Shown here one piece after another: positions 8,440 through 18,404 of a stretch of DNA of 64,000 nucleotides. The position numbers and the translations under genes are program-made. A model generated the notes under the pieces. The model had not been told where the DNA came from. It saw only the letters and a list, made by a program, of their open reading frames with translations, and ran no database searches. Within the stretch, counting starts at the first letter, position 1. Every line of letters starts with the position of its first letter. Origin of the DNA: Bacteroidota bacterium (lineage in GTDB: Bacteria > Bacteroidota > Bacteroidia > NS11-12g > UBA955); assembly GCA_025354385.1 (NCBI GenBank), contig JANXMZ010000059.1, positions 1-64,000 on the forward strand. The letters run 5' to 3'.

Positions 8440-9899
8440 TGAAAACACTTTTGGACATATTGCAAAAAGTTGACATCGTAAAACAATATGGTGCTCTGAA
8501 TCCATCTATTGCAAAACTTGAACTCGACTCAAGAAAAATAGAAAAAGGCACTTTGTTTTTTGCAGTAAAGGGCACTACTACAGATGCTCATCAATTCATT
8601 CCTCAAGCAATTGCCGATGGTGCAGTTGCCATCGTTTGCAGCGACTTACCAAAAGACATTAATTCAGAAGTTGCCTATGTTTTAGTAAAAGATGTTCAAT
8701 TAAGTGTAGGTTATATCGCCTCTGCTTTTTATGATTTTCCTTCAGAAAAAATAAAGTTAATAGGCGTTACAGGCACCAACGGCAAAACAACTACATGTAC
8801 TATGTTGTACCAGTTGTTTACTGCACTTGGCAATCAATGTGGCCTCATTAGCACTGTTGAATACATTATCGGAAAAGATACTTTTACCAGTACCCACACC
8901 ACCCCGAATCCAATTCGCCTTAATGAATTAATGGCTGAAATGGTAACCAAAAATTGCTCCCATTGTTTTATGGAAGTAAGTTCGCATGCAGTGGTTCAAA
9001 GTCGCATCAATGGCTTGGAATTTGACGGGGCCATTTTCAGCAATATTACCCACGACCATCTGGATTATCACGGTACTTTTGACAACTATATAAAAGCCAA
9101 AAAACAATTCTTTGATAACCTGCCTTCCGATGCTTTTGCCTTGACAAATAAAGACGATCGCAATGGCATGGTGATGTTACAAAATACAAAAGCCGCCAAG
9201 TATTCCTATGCATTAAAAACCATGGCCGACTTTAATTGCAAAATCATTGAAAGTGATTTCACGGGTTTGCTATTAAAAATAGATACTATTGAAGCTTGGT
9301 TTAATTTAGTTGGAAAATTCAATGCCTACAATTTATTGGCCGTGTATTCAACTGCTTTCTTAATGGGTATTTCACAAGAAGAAATCATCACTAAGCTTTC
9401 TCTTCAAACCCGAGTGAATGGCAGATTTGAAGTGTATAGAAGTGAAACTGGTGTTATTGGCATTGTTGATTACGCGCATACTCCGGATGCTTTAAAAAAT
9501 GTATTGGACACCATTAATGATGTAAGAACAAAAAATGAAAAGCTGATAACAGTAGTGGGTTGTGGTGGAAACAGAGATACTACAAAACGCCCTATCATGG
9601 GAAAGGTATCTACACAATTAAGCGACAAAGTTATTTTCACCAGCGACAATCCGCGCAACGAAAAAGCAGAAGACATTATTGACGAGATGATGGCTGGAGT
9701 AGAAGCCATAGATTTTAAAAAGACCTTAAAAATTGCCGATAGAAAAGAAGCCATTAGAACGGCATTGATGCTAAGCCAACCAAAAGACATTGTGCTAATA
9801 GCTGGCAAAGGGCACGAAACTTATCAGGAAATCAATGGTGTAAAACATCCATTCGACGACAGAGTGGTATTAACCGAAATTTTTAATCAAATGAAATAA
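8439..9899 (+). CDS. murE: UDP-MurNAc-tripeptide synthetase MurE (meso-DAP type)
   Basis: MurE adds the third stem-peptide residue to UDP-MurNAc-L-Ala-D-Glu in the cytoplasm. The 486-residue protein has the ATP loop TGTNGKTTT (residues 111-119), the carbamylated-lysine region, and the motif DNPR (403-406). In characterised MurE enzymes DNPR marks meso-diaminopimelate specificity, whereas lysine-adding enzymes have a different motif, so DAP-type peptidoglycan is predicted. The ATG shares its A with the ftsI TGA. Confidence 0.96.
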   Translation: MKTLLDILQKVDIVKQYGALNPSIAKLELDSRKIEKGTLFFAVKGTTTDAHQFIPQAIADGAVAIVCSDLPKDINSEVAYVLVKDVQLSVGYIASAFYDFPSEKIKLIGVTGTNGKTTTCTMLYQLFTALGNQCGLISTVEYIIGKDTFTSTHTTPNPIRLNELMAEMVTKNCSHCFMEVSSHAVVQSRINGLEFDGAIFSNITHDHLDYHGTFDNYIKAKKQFFDNLPSDAFALTNKDDRNGMVMLQNTKAAKYSYALKTMADFNCKIIESDFTGLLLKIDTIEAWFNLVGKFNAYNLLAVYSTAFLMGISQEEIITKLSLQTRVNGRFEVYRSETGVIGIVDYAHTPDALKNVLDTINDVRTKNEKLITVVGCGGNRDTTKRPIMGKVSTQLSDKVIFTSDNPRNEKAEDIIDEMMAGVEAIDFKKTLKIADRKEAIRTALMLSQPKDIVLIAGKGHETYQEINGVKHPFDDRVVLTEIFNQMK

Positions 9900-9900
9900 T

Positions 9901-11157
9901 ATGCTGTACCATCTTTTTACATATCTTCATCATGAATACCATATCACTGGTTTAGGTGTATGGCAGTACCTTACTTTTCGTACTGCGTTGGCGGTTATTT
10001 TTTCTTTACTAATATCGGCTGTGTTCGGCAAAAGACTCATCAATGCCTTGCACCGTATGCAGGTTTCGGAAACCATTCGCGATTTAGGTTTACAAGGTGA
10101 AGAGAAAAAAAGAGGCACCCCTACTATGGGTGGTTTAATCATCATTGGAGCCATTTTAATTCCAACTTTATTATTGGCTCGCCTAACAAATGTGTATGTA
10201 CTATTGATGATTACAGTTACAGTATTGTGCGGCCTAATTGGCTTTATTGACGACTACATTAAAGTATTTAAAAAAGATAAACAGGGTTTAGCTGGTCGTT
10301 ATAAAATATTAGGGCAAATAATAGTTGGTCTTATTGTTGGATTGACTTTGTATTTTAACAAAGCAGTAGTAGTTACCAATCACTATAACTTAAAAGAGGT
10401 AGCAGAATTACAATTGGACACCACCAAAATGGTAGGCAAAACAATTGCTGGCGAGCGTTTATTTCTTCAAAATATTAAATCAACAGAAACGACCATTCCT
10501 TTCTTTAAAAATAGTGAATTCGACTATTGCAGCATTACTAAAATTTTTGGAGATGGTGCCAGTCAATATTGTTGGATAGTATATGTTCTGATTGTTATTT
10601 TCATTATCGCAGCTGTTTCCAATGGAGCCAATATTACGGATGGCATTGATGGATTAGCAGCAGGCACATCGGGTATTATAGGAATTACTTTAGGCGTGTT
10701 TGCATTTGTTTCTGGCAACGTGATTATTGCAAAATATCTGAACATCATGTATATCCCATATTTGGGAGAACTATTTGTATTTGCTGGTGCTTTTGTGGGA
10801 TCATGTATTGGTTTTTTGTGGTACAATTCTTATCCTGCACAAGTATTTATGGGCGATACCGGCAGTTTAACCATTGGCGGCATCATTGCAGCATTGGCCA
10901 TCATTGTTCGCAAAGAATTATTAATCCCTATCATGTGCGGTATTTTCTTAGTAGAGAATTTAAGTGTTATGATACAAGTGGCGTATTTCAAATACACAAG
11001 AAAGAAATATGGTGAAGGTCGCAGAATCTTTCTTATGTCACCCATACACCACCATTATCAAATGAAAGGATTTCATGAAGCTAAAATTGTAACCCGTTTC
11101 TGGATCATTGGAATTATCCTAGCTGTAGTAACTGTTATCACATTAAAAATAAGATAA
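9901..11157 (+). CDS. mraY: Phospho-MurNAc-pentapeptide translocase MraY
   Basis: MraY transfers phospho-MurNAc-pentapeptide to undecaprenyl phosphate to make lipid I at the inner membrane. The 418-residue protein has about ten membrane helices, GTPTMGGLI (about residues 77-85), the aspartate motif GFIDDYIKV (about 116-124), the [15 protein letters not shown] motif (about 241-255) and the [12 protein letters not shown] histidine motif. It is longer than the ~360-residue E. coli enzyme because of a loop around residues 155-210, a feature of Bacteroidota MraY. It follows murE after a single base. Confidence 0.97.
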   Translation: MLYHLFTYLHHEYHITGLGVWQYLTFRTALAVIFSLLISAVFGKRLINALHRMQVSETIRDLGLQGEEKKRGTPTMGGLIIIGAILIPTLLLARLTNVYVLLMITVTVLCGLIGFIDDYIKVFKKDKQGLAGRYKILGQIIVGLIVGLTLYFNKAVVVTNHYNLKEVAELQLDTTKMVGKTIAGERLFLQNIKSTETTIPFFKNSEFDYCSITKIFGDGASQYCWIVYVLIVIFIIAAVSNGANITDGIDGLAAGTSGIIGITLGVFAFVSGNVIIAKYLNIMYIPYLGELFVFAGAFVGSCIGFLWYNSYPAQVFMGDTGSLTIGGIIAALAIIVRKELLIPIMCGIFLVENLSVMIQVAYFKYTRKKYGEGRRIFLMSPIHHHYQMKGFHEAKIVTRFWIIGIILAVVTVITLKIR

Positions 11158-11160
11158 ATT

Positions 11161-12528
11161 TTGAATAAAAGAATTGTCATATTAGGAGCTGGAGAAAGTG
11201 GAACAGGCTGCGCTATTCTTGCCTTGCAAAAAGGGTACGATGTATTTGTTTCGGACAAAGGGGTTATTAAAGAACACTATGCTTCTGAACTAGAAAGAAT
11301 ACAAGTTGCATTTGAACAAAATCAGCACACAGAAGATTTGATTTTAAATGCCGATGAGATAATTAAAAGTCCGGGCATTCCAGATAAAGCAGATATTATT
11401 GTTAAAGCAAAAGCCTTAAACATTCCGATTATCTCTGAGATAGAATTTGGCAGCCGTTATACGAATGCTAAACATGTTGGCATTACCGGCACAAATGGCA
11501 AAACAACAACTACCATGCTTTGCTATCACATTCTTGAAAAAGCAGGATTCAATGTGGGTCTTGGTGGTAATGTTGGAAAAAGTTATGCCAGACAAGTAGC
11601 CGAAAACGATTATGAATATTTTGTATTGGAATTGAGCAGTTTTCAATTAGACAATACTTATACTTTCCGCCCCAACATTGCAATTCTTTGCAATATTACA
11701 CCTGATCATTTAGACAGATATAATTACGAATTTCAGAATTACATCGACTCCAAATTCAGAATCGCGATGAACCAAACCAGTGATGATTATTTCATATACT
11801 GTGCCGATGATAAAATTACTGTTGAGAATTTATCTACCCATAAAATAGATGCACAAAAATTACCTTTTGCCTACGAAAATAAATTAGAAAAAGGCGCCTA
11901 TGTACTCGATAAAGAATTTCATTTAATAGACAATACCAAACACTCATTAACCAATAACAACCCTAACCACTATTTAACCATGTTCATCAATGATTTCGCC
12001 TTAAAAGGCATCCACAACAGCTACAACAGCATGGCCGCTGCAATTGCCGCCAACGTTCTAAACATTACCAAAGAAAACATCCGCGAAAGTTTAACCGACT
12101 TTCAAAATGTTGAACACCGTTTGGAATACGTAGCCACTATCGGAGGTGTAGAATACATTAACGATAGCAAAGCCACCAACGTCAATTCTACTTGGTATGC
12201 TTTAGAAAGTATGGACAAACCAATTGTATGGATAGTTGGTGGTGTCGACAAAGGCAACGATTACGAATCGCTTTTACCAATGGTAAAAGAGAAAGTAAAA
12301 GTAATTGTTTGCTTAGGTGTGGATAACACTAAAATTCACTCTGCATTTGGCAAGCATGTTGACCTGATGTTGAATACCAGCAGTGCAGAAGAAGCCGTTA
12401 AAGTAGCTCAAAGATTTGCAGCAAAAGGCGATGTAGTATTGCTTTCTCCTGCTTGTGCGAGTTTCGATTTATTTGCTAACTACGAAGACAGAGGATGGCA
12501 ATTTAAAGCGGCTGTAAAAAATTTATAA
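11161..12528 (+). CDS. murD: UDP-MurNAc-L-alanine:D-glutamate ligase MurD
   Basis: MurD adds D-glutamate to UDP-MurNAc-L-alanine. The 455-residue product has an N-terminal Rossmann segment (ILGAGESGTGCAILA, about residues 7-21), the ATP loop [12 protein letters not shown] (about 107-118), and the C-terminal YINDSKATN segment typical of MurD. The start is a TTG at 11161, three bases after the mraY stop; no ATG lies nearby that would keep the Rossmann motif. A 62-bp gap follows before ftsW. Confidence 0.95.
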   Translation: MNKRIVILGAGESGTGCAILALQKGYDVFVSDKGVIKEHYASELERIQVAFEQNQHTEDLILNADEIIKSPGIPDKADIIVKAKALNIPIISEIEFGSRYTNAKHVGITGTNGKTTTTMLCYHILEKAGFNVGLGGNVGKSYARQVAENDYEYFVLELSSFQLDNTYTFRPNIAILCNITPDHLDRYNYEFQNYIDSKFRIAMNQTSDDYFIYCADDKITVENLSTHKIDAQKLPFAYENKLEKGAYVLDKEFHLIDNTKHSLTNNNPNHYLTMFINDFALKGIHNSYNSMAAAIAANVLNITKENIRESLTDFQNVEHRLEYVATIGGVEYINDSKATNVNSTWYALESMDKPIVWIVGGVDKGNDYESLLPMVKEKVKVIVCLGVDNTKIHSAFGKHVDLMLNTSSAEEAVKVAQRFAAKGDVVLLSPACASFDLFANYEDRGWQFKAAVKNL

Positions 12529-12590
12529 ATCTCACTTGAAGATTTATTCTTTTTAAATCATCTTTATAAAATGGTATTGAAATAAATTTC

Positions 12591-13754
12591 ATGAAAATTG
12601 GAAAATTAAGCTTCAGAGGCGACCCCTATATTTGGTTTGCAATTATTTGCTTATCACTCATAGGCTTGTTGGCGGTATACAGTGCTACGGGTTCACTGGC
12701 ATTTCGCAAACAAGATGGCAATACTGAATATTTTTTATTCAAGCATGCCCTCTTCCTTTTTGGCGGCTTTTTCCTCATGTATTTTTTTCATTTACTAGAT
12801 TATAAATATTTTTCACGACTCTCTCAAATGGCAGTTATTATTGCCATTTTTCTACTAATTGCCACCTTAATTTTTGGTAATGATGTAAACGATGCCAAAC
12901 GTACCATTACCATTTTTGGTATCACTTTTCAAGCCAGTGATTTTGCTAAATTTACACTTATCATGTTTATTGCGCGTTACCTGTCCAAAAATCAAGAGGA
13001 GATGAATTCGTTAAAAGGATTCATGATTATTTTGGCCTGGATTTGCGGCATTTGCATTCTAATTATGCCAGAGAATTTAAGTACTTCTTTGGTCCTATTT
13101 TTTACATGCTGTATGCTCTTATTTATTGGCAATGCACGTATCAAACATTTATTACTTCTAACAGGCTCATTTGTTGTCATTGCACTTATTGGATTTACTG
13201 TTTTATTAAAATCACCTGAAAGTATGTTGCCCGGCAGAGCCGCCACTTGGAAAGCGCGTCTTGAAAATTTTACAGGAAAAGATACAGTAGAAGAATACCA
13301 AACCATACAAGCAAAAATTGCAGTTGCATCTGGTGGCCTCACAGGTAAAGGCCCGGGTAAAGGGGAGCAAAGTGCTTACTTACCCGAAGCTTATTCCGAT
13401 TTTATATTTGCAGTGATTATAGAAGAATATGGTTTAATTTTTGGTGGACTTGTAGTCGCCGGATTATACCTGTTGATTTTATACAGAACCATACGAATTG
13501 TTATTAAAAGTCCAAAAGCATTTGGTGCTTTGTTAGCCGTTGGACTCGCATTTAGCTTGGTGTTGCAAGCCTTTATACACATGGCGGTGGCTACTAGTTT
13601 CTTTCCGCTGACAGGTTTAACCTTACCTTTAATTAGCATGGGTGGAACCAGTATTATTTTTACAAGTGCTGCCTTTGGTGTCATATTGAGTGTTAGCCGT
13701 TCGGTTGAAGAACAGGAAGCCAAAGAGAAAGGAGGCGAAATTGCAACTGCATAA
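12591..13754 (+). CDS. ftsW: Septal peptidoglycan polymerase FtsW (SEDS family)
   Basis: FtsW is the SEDS glycosyltransferase that polymerises lipid II at the septum together with FtsI. The 387-residue protein has about ten membrane helices and the family segments GKGPGKGEQSAYLPEAYSDF (about residues 252-271, including the catalytic-loop region) and PLTGLTLPLISMGGTS (about 341-356). Its last 14 bp are shared with murG, and the murG ribosome-binding site lies inside it. Confidence 0.95.
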   Translation: MKIGKLSFRGDPYIWFAIICLSLIGLLAVYSATGSLAFRKQDGNTEYFLFKHALFLFGGFFLMYFFHLLDYKYFSRLSQMAVIIAIFLLIATLIFGNDVNDAKRTITIFGITFQASDFAKFTLIMFIARYLSKNQEEMNSLKGFMIILAWICGICILIMPENLSTSLVLFFTCCMLLFIGNARIKHLLLLTGSFVVIALIGFTVLLKSPESMLPGRAATWKARLENFTGKDTVEEYQTIQAKIAVASGGLTGKGPGKGEQSAYLPEAYSDFIFAVIIEEYGLIFGGLVVAGLYLLILYRTIRIVIKSPKAFGALLAVGLAFSLVLQAFIHMAVATSFFPLTGLTLPLISMGGTSIIFTSAAFGVILSVSRSVEEQEAKEKGGEIATA

Positions 13755-14826
13755 AGTCATCATCTCCGGTGGAGGTACAGGCGGGCATATTTTTCCAGCC
13801 ATTGCTATTGCTAATGAAATTAAAAAACAGTTTCCAGATGCCGATATATTATTCATTGGTGCCCTTGGAAAAATGGAAATGGAGAAAGTACCTGCTGCCG
13901 GTTATCGCATTATAGGATTGCCTATTTCAGGCCTACAAAGACGCTTAACCCTCTCTAATTTATTAGTCCCATTTAAATTACTTTCTAGCATATTAAAAGC
14001 AAGAAAAATTATAAAAGATTTTAAACCCGATGTGGCCATTGGTGTTGGTGGCTATGCAAGTGCAGCAGTGTTATACGCAGCTTCAGGTGCCAATATACCA
14101 TGTTTAATTCAAGAACAAAATTCGTATGCCGGGCTCACCAATAAATGGTTGGGCAAGAAGGTTCAAAAAATATGTGTGGCCTATGAAGGCATGGAGAAAT
14201 TTTTCCCACAAAATAAAATAGTAATCACTGGTAATCCTGTTCGTTCGGATATAGCAAATGCCGTTTCTACAAAAAGGGATGACGCCAAAAACCAATTGGG
14301 TTTCAATATTAGCAAACCTTTAATACTAGTAATAGGAGGTAGTCAAGGCGCAAGGTCTATTAACCAAAGTATTCAAGCCAAAGTTAATTTATTTGAAGAA
14401 AATAATTGTCAGTTGCTTTGGCAAACAGGCAAAAATTTTATGGCAGATACTTTTAAAAAAGAAGGCATCGTAGCACAGCCCTTTATCAACGATATGGCAA
14501 CTGCTTATGCCGCTGCAGATGTAGTAATTTCGAGGGCGGGAGCCACATCCATCAGTGAGTTATCTTTGCTTAGCAAGCCTAGTGTATTAATACCATTACC
14601 AAGTGCAGCAGAGGATCATCAAACAGAAAATGCCATGGCTTTGGTTCGAAAAGAAGCTGCATTACTTGTAAAAGATTCCGATGCAAGTCAGCAATTGGTG
14701 AACACAGCACTCGATTTAATTAAAAACGAAAGCTTAAAATCAACACTCTCGGCAAATATTATACAATTTGCAAAACCTGATGCATTAGTCAACATAGTTG
14801 ACCATATCAAACAATTAAAAAAATAA
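13741..14826 (+). CDS. murG: UDP-GlcNAc transferase MurG
   Basis: MurG converts lipid I to lipid II at the cytoplasmic face of the membrane. The 361-residue protein shows ISGGGTGGHIFPAIAIA (residues 8-24), VGVGGYAS, the GGSQGARSIN donor-site motif (about 199-208) and a late SRAGATSISEL motif. I chose the TTG at 13741 because a perfect GGAGG lies at 13731-13735, five bases upstream, and because this start puts GGGTGGH at the usual distance from the N-terminus. A longer ATG start at 13690 would add 17 basic residues and overlap ftsW by 65 bp. Confidence 0.95.
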   Translation: MQLHKVIISGGGTGGHIFPAIAIANEIKKQFPDADILFIGALGKMEMEKVPAAGYRIIGLPISGLQRRLTLSNLLVPFKLLSSILKARKIIKDFKPDVAIGVGGYASAAVLYAASGANIPCLIQEQNSYAGLTNKWLGKKVQKICVAYEGMEKFFPQNKIVITGNPVRSDIANAVSTKRDDAKNQLGFNISKPLILVIGGSQGARSINQSIQAKVNLFEENNCQLLWQTGKNFMADTFKKEGIVAQPFINDMATAYAAADVVISRAGATSISELSLLSKPSVLIPLPSAAEDHQTENAMALVRKEAALLVKDSDASQQLVNTALDLIKNESLKSTLSANIIQFAKPDALVNIVDHIKQLKK

Positions 14827-14830
14827 AAAT

Positions 14831-16204
14831 ATGAATATTAAGGATATTAAAACTGCATATTTTATTGGCATTGGAGGAATTGGCATGAGCGCCATTGCAC
14901 GCTATTTTAAAACGCTTGGCATTGCCGTTTATGGTTACGATCGCTCTCAAAACGATTTTACTTCTCAGCTTATTTCAGAAGGTTTTAACATCCGTTTTTA
15001 CGAAGATATTCAAAATATTCCAACAGCAATATTGGATGAACCTAAAGCTTCCATCGTCATATACACCCCTGCTATACCTGCCGATCATAAAGAATTGGTT
15101 TATTTAAAAGAGCAGAAAATAAAAATTTATAAAAGAGCAGAAATACTGGGTTTAATCTCAAAAAACACTTTCACAATTGCGGTTGCTGGTACACATGGAA
15201 AAACCACCACCAGTTGTATGATTGCACATTTACTGAATGAATGTGGCATCAATTTTACAGCTTTTTTGGGCGGTATTAGTACCAATTTCAATAGTAATTA
15301 TTGGCACAAAACCGATGGAAGAAATATTTTCGACCAAGCCATTACAGTAGTTGAAGCTGATGAATTCGACCGTTCCTTTTTAACACTATCTCCCAACATC
15401 GCTATCGTCACATCCACAGATGCCGATCATTTAGATATCTATGGTCAAGCCAACGAAGTAAAAAAATCTTTTCAAGCGTTCATCAATTGTATGCAATTAG
15501 ATGGCACAGCTATTATCAGAGAAAAATTAGATTTAACATTCTTAGGTGAAACCATACATTACGGTAAAGCAAGAAAATCAGATGCGCGATACGACCATAT
15601 TAACATTGATCAATTCAGATTTAATTTCGAATTTTCATACCGAAAAATCGAACTAAATATCACCAATGGTATTCCAGGATTTCACAACGTAGAGAACGCT
15701 ACAGCAGCCTTAGCAGCTTGCATTCGTATTGGTGTAAATGAATACGACTTAGCGAAAGCGATGGCTAATTTCAAAGGTGTTAAACGCAGATTTGAATATA
15801 TTATAAATACCCCAGAATATGTCGTAATAGACGATTACGCCCACCACCCTACCGAACTTACAGCAGCCATTAATTCGATTAAAGAATTATACCCCAATAA
15901 GAAACTAACTGGTATTTTTCAACCGCATTTATTCTCTAGAACACGCGACTTTGCAGATAATTTCGCACATGCTTTAGAGCTATTAGACGAATGTTGGCTA
16001 ATGGATATTTACCCCGCACGCGAACAACCAATTCCAGGCATAAGTTCGGAATTCCTGGCTTTAAAAATGACCACCAATGTAAGTATTGTAAGCAGCGCTG
16101 GTGTGTTAAAAAATATTAGTGAAAGCAAACCTGAATTACTGGTTATTCTAGGCGCTGGTGATATTGATAAACTTGTAAAACCTATCCAAGCTTTGTATGC
16201 GTAA
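14831..16204 (+). CDS. murC: UDP-MurNAc:L-alanine ligase MurC
   Basis: MurC adds the first stem residue, L-alanine, to UDP-MurNAc. The 457-residue protein has the N-terminal GIGGIGMSAIA segment (about residues 14-24), the ATP loop VAGTHGKTTT (about 118-127), VVEADEFDRSFL, and the VIDDYAHHPTE motif. Its length is normal. It starts four bases after the murG stop and overlaps ftsQ by 8 bp. Confidence 0.96.
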   Translation: MNIKDIKTAYFIGIGGIGMSAIARYFKTLGIAVYGYDRSQNDFTSQLISEGFNIRFYEDIQNIPTAILDEPKASIVIYTPAIPADHKELVYLKEQKIKIYKRAEILGLISKNTFTIAVAGTHGKTTTSCMIAHLLNECGINFTAFLGGISTNFNSNYWHKTDGRNIFDQAITVVEADEFDRSFLTLSPNIAIVTSTDADHLDIYGQANEVKKSFQAFINCMQLDGTAIIREKLDLTFLGETIHYGKARKSDARYDHINIDQFRFNFEFSYRKIELNITNGIPGFHNVENATAALAACIRIGVNEYDLAKAMANFKGVKRRFEYIINTPEYVVIDDYAHHPTELTAAINSIKELYPNKKLTGIFQPHLFSRTRDFADNFAHALELLDECWLMDIYPAREQPIPGISSEFLALKMTTNVSIVSSAGVLKNISESKPELLVILGAGDIDKLVKPIQALYA

Positions 16205-17021
16205 AATTGTTGCATTTTTCAAAGAAAATAAAAAATGGAACATGGCCCTTTGGACCCTGATTATATTGTTTTTAATCATTTCTCTTTTTGCCATTAATGA
16301 AAAAGAAAATGCGTTGAGAATAAAAAATATTACTGTTAAAATATTACCCGAATCAGAACTTAGTTTTTTAGACAGTGCCGCCATTTTAGAAAATATAAAA
16401 GGCATAGAACCCAATATGATTTTGATAGGCGCTAAATTAGAATCAGTAAAAATAGATGATATGGAGGCAGACTTAGAATCGAATCCATTTGTAGAAGAAG
16501 CAGATATTTCTGTTGACCTAGGAGGTAAAATGCAAATCAAAGTTTTGCAACGCAGTCCGGTGTTACGCGTTTTCAATAACAAGGGGCAAAGTTATTATGT
16601 CTCAAAAAATGGATATAAAATTCCTAAGAATGATGCCTATGCCGCAAGGGTGATGGTTGCCAATGGAAACATAAGCGAAAGCCTTGCAGACAGTAGCTTT
16701 GCTAAAACATCCGTATTGCGCGATTTATACCTCATAGCTTTGTATTGTAGCAAGGATAAATTTTGGGATGCACAAATTGAACAATTGTATGTAGATAATT
16801 ATAATGATATTTTGTTGATTCCTAAGGTAGGAAATCATACTATTGTATTCGGTTCAGGAGAAGGCTTAAACGACAAGTTTACAAGACTGAAGGAATTTTA
16901 TTTCAAAGGATTGAATAACATCGGATGGAATAAATATAAAACAATCAATGTAAAATATGACAATCAGATTGTCGCAGAGAAAAACGGAATGTTCATAAGT
17001 CCATCCGACACCGCAAAATAA
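16197..17021 (+). CDS. ftsQ: Cell division protein FtsQ
   Basis: This 274-residue bitopic protein has a short basic cytoplasmic tail, one membrane span (about residues 14-34) and a periplasmic domain with a POTRA-like section (about 40-120) followed by the beta domain. In the divisome FtsQ joins FtsL and its partners. Sequence conservation is low, so the call rests on topology, length and the invariant position between murC and ftsA. No FtsB gene is visible here. Confidence 0.88.
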   Translation: MRKIVAFFKENKKWNMALWTLIILFLIISLFAINEKENALRIKNITVKILPESELSFLDSAAILENIKGIEPNMILIGAKLESVKIDDMEADLESNPFVEEADISVDLGGKMQIKVLQRSPVLRVFNNKGQSYYVSKNGYKIPKNDAYAARVMVANGNISESLADSSFAKTSVLRDLYLIALYCSKDKFWDAQIEQLYVDNYNDILLIPKVGNHTIVFGSGEGLNDKFTRLKEFYFKGLNNIGWNKYKTINVKYDNQIVAEKNGMFISPSDTAK

Positions 17022-17054
17022 ATTAAAAAAGTAACAAGAAATTTTAAAAAAGAT

Positions 17055-18356
17055 ATGTCGAATAAATTAATCGTTGGTTTAGATATTGGAACTACAAAAG
17101 TTTGCGCCATTGTAGGACAAAGAAATGAGAATGGCAAAATCAACATTTTAGGCGTTGGCTCTGCCCCTTCATTGGGTGGTGTCATGCGAGGAGAAGTCAC
17201 GAATATCTCTAAAACTGTGGATGCTATAAAAGAAGCCATTGCAAAAGCTTCTAAAATATCGAATGTAGAAATCAATGCCGTTAATGTTGGTATTGCAGGA
17301 GAACATATTAAAAGTTTTCAGCAAACAGGTGTGCGCATCAGAGAAAATTCTGAATCGGAAATAACACGCGAAGAGTTGCAGGAAATGAATAAAGAACAAT
17401 ACAGAATTGCTGTTGAGCCGGGTTCAAAAATTTTGCACGCGCTGCCGCAAGAGTATACCATTGATTCTCGATTTACAACCAAAGAACCTGAAGGCATGCC
17501 CGGCACTAAACTGGAATGTAAATACCATATCATCACTGGCCGTGTGAGTGCTGCTAAAACCATTGCAAAATGTGTTGAGAATGCGGGTTTGCAAGCCAAC
17601 GATGTTGTGGTAGAACCTATTGCTTCTGCTCACGCTGTTTTAAGTGAAGAAGAATTGCAAGCAGGTATTGCTATTTTAGACATCGGAGGTGGCACTACCG
17701 ACCTTGCTATTTTTTACGATGGCAAAATTAGACATACCGCAGTAATTCCTTTCGGTGGCGAAATCATTACCTCGGATATTGCCGATGCATTTGGCATTTT
17801 ACCAAAACAAGCTGAAATGATTAAAGTTAAATATGGACATGCTTTGGTGGAAGGCACTAAGAGTAATGAGTTCATAAGTGTTCCAGGTATTAAAGAAAGA
17901 AAATCAAAAGAAATTTTAGTCCGCAACTTGGCACATGTTATTCATGCCAGAGTAAAAGAAATCATGGAAATGGTAAACGAAGAAATTGAAATCTCTGGCT
18001 ATAAAAATAAATTGAATTTAGGCATCGTTTTAACCGGTGGTGGAGCTCAATTAAAAGATCTTTCGCACCTAGTAGAATACACCACCCATTGCGAAGTAAA
18101 AATTGGCTTGCCTGATCCACACCTTGGAAAAGGTTTGGTGGAAGAAGTAAGAAGTCCAATGTATGCGACTTGTATTGGCCTTGTTTTAAAAGGCTTCGAG
18201 GATATGGAAGAAGTAGAAAACGAACAGAAAAATAACATCATCAGAAAAAGTGGTAAAACAAAACCTACCGGTGAAGGTGGAGGCATGATTAAAGGCTTTT
18301 TTGGAAGCTTCAGAAAATGGATTGATGACGACCAATCTATGGATGATTTTAAATAA
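17055..18356 (+). CDS. ftsA: Cell division protein FtsA
   Basis: FtsA is the actin-like ATPase that ties FtsZ filaments to the membrane. The 433-residue protein has VGLDIGTTKVCAIVG (residues 7-21), the central ILDIGGGTTDLA motif (about 206-217) and VLTGGGAQLKDL (about 328-339). The C-terminal segment (IKGFFGSFRKWIDDD, about 413-427) is amphipathic and fits a membrane-targeting helix. The start lies 33 bp after ftsQ and the stop 48 bp before ftsZ. Confidence 0.96.
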   Translation: MSNKLIVGLDIGTTKVCAIVGQRNENGKINILGVGSAPSLGGVMRGEVTNISKTVDAIKEAIAKASKISNVEINAVNVGIAGEHIKSFQQTGVRIRENSESEITREELQEMNKEQYRIAVEPGSKILHALPQEYTIDSRFTTKEPEGMPGTKLECKYHIITGRVSAAKTIAKCVENAGLQANDVVVEPIASAHAVLSEEELQAGIAILDIGGGTTDLAIFYDGKIRHTAVIPFGGEIITSDIADAFGILPKQAEMIKVKYGHALVEGTKSNEFISVPGIKERKSKEILVRNLAHVIHARVKEIMEMVNEEIEISGYKNKLNLGIVLTGGGAQLKDLSHLVEYTTHCEVKIGLPDPHLGKGLVEEVRSPMYATCIGLVLKGFEDMEEVENEQKNNIIRKSGKTKPTGEGGGMIKGFFGSFRKWIDDDQSMDDFK

Positions 18357-18404
18357 TAAAAACGACTAGACAACTGATTACACATTAAATAAATTGAATT
18401 AAAA

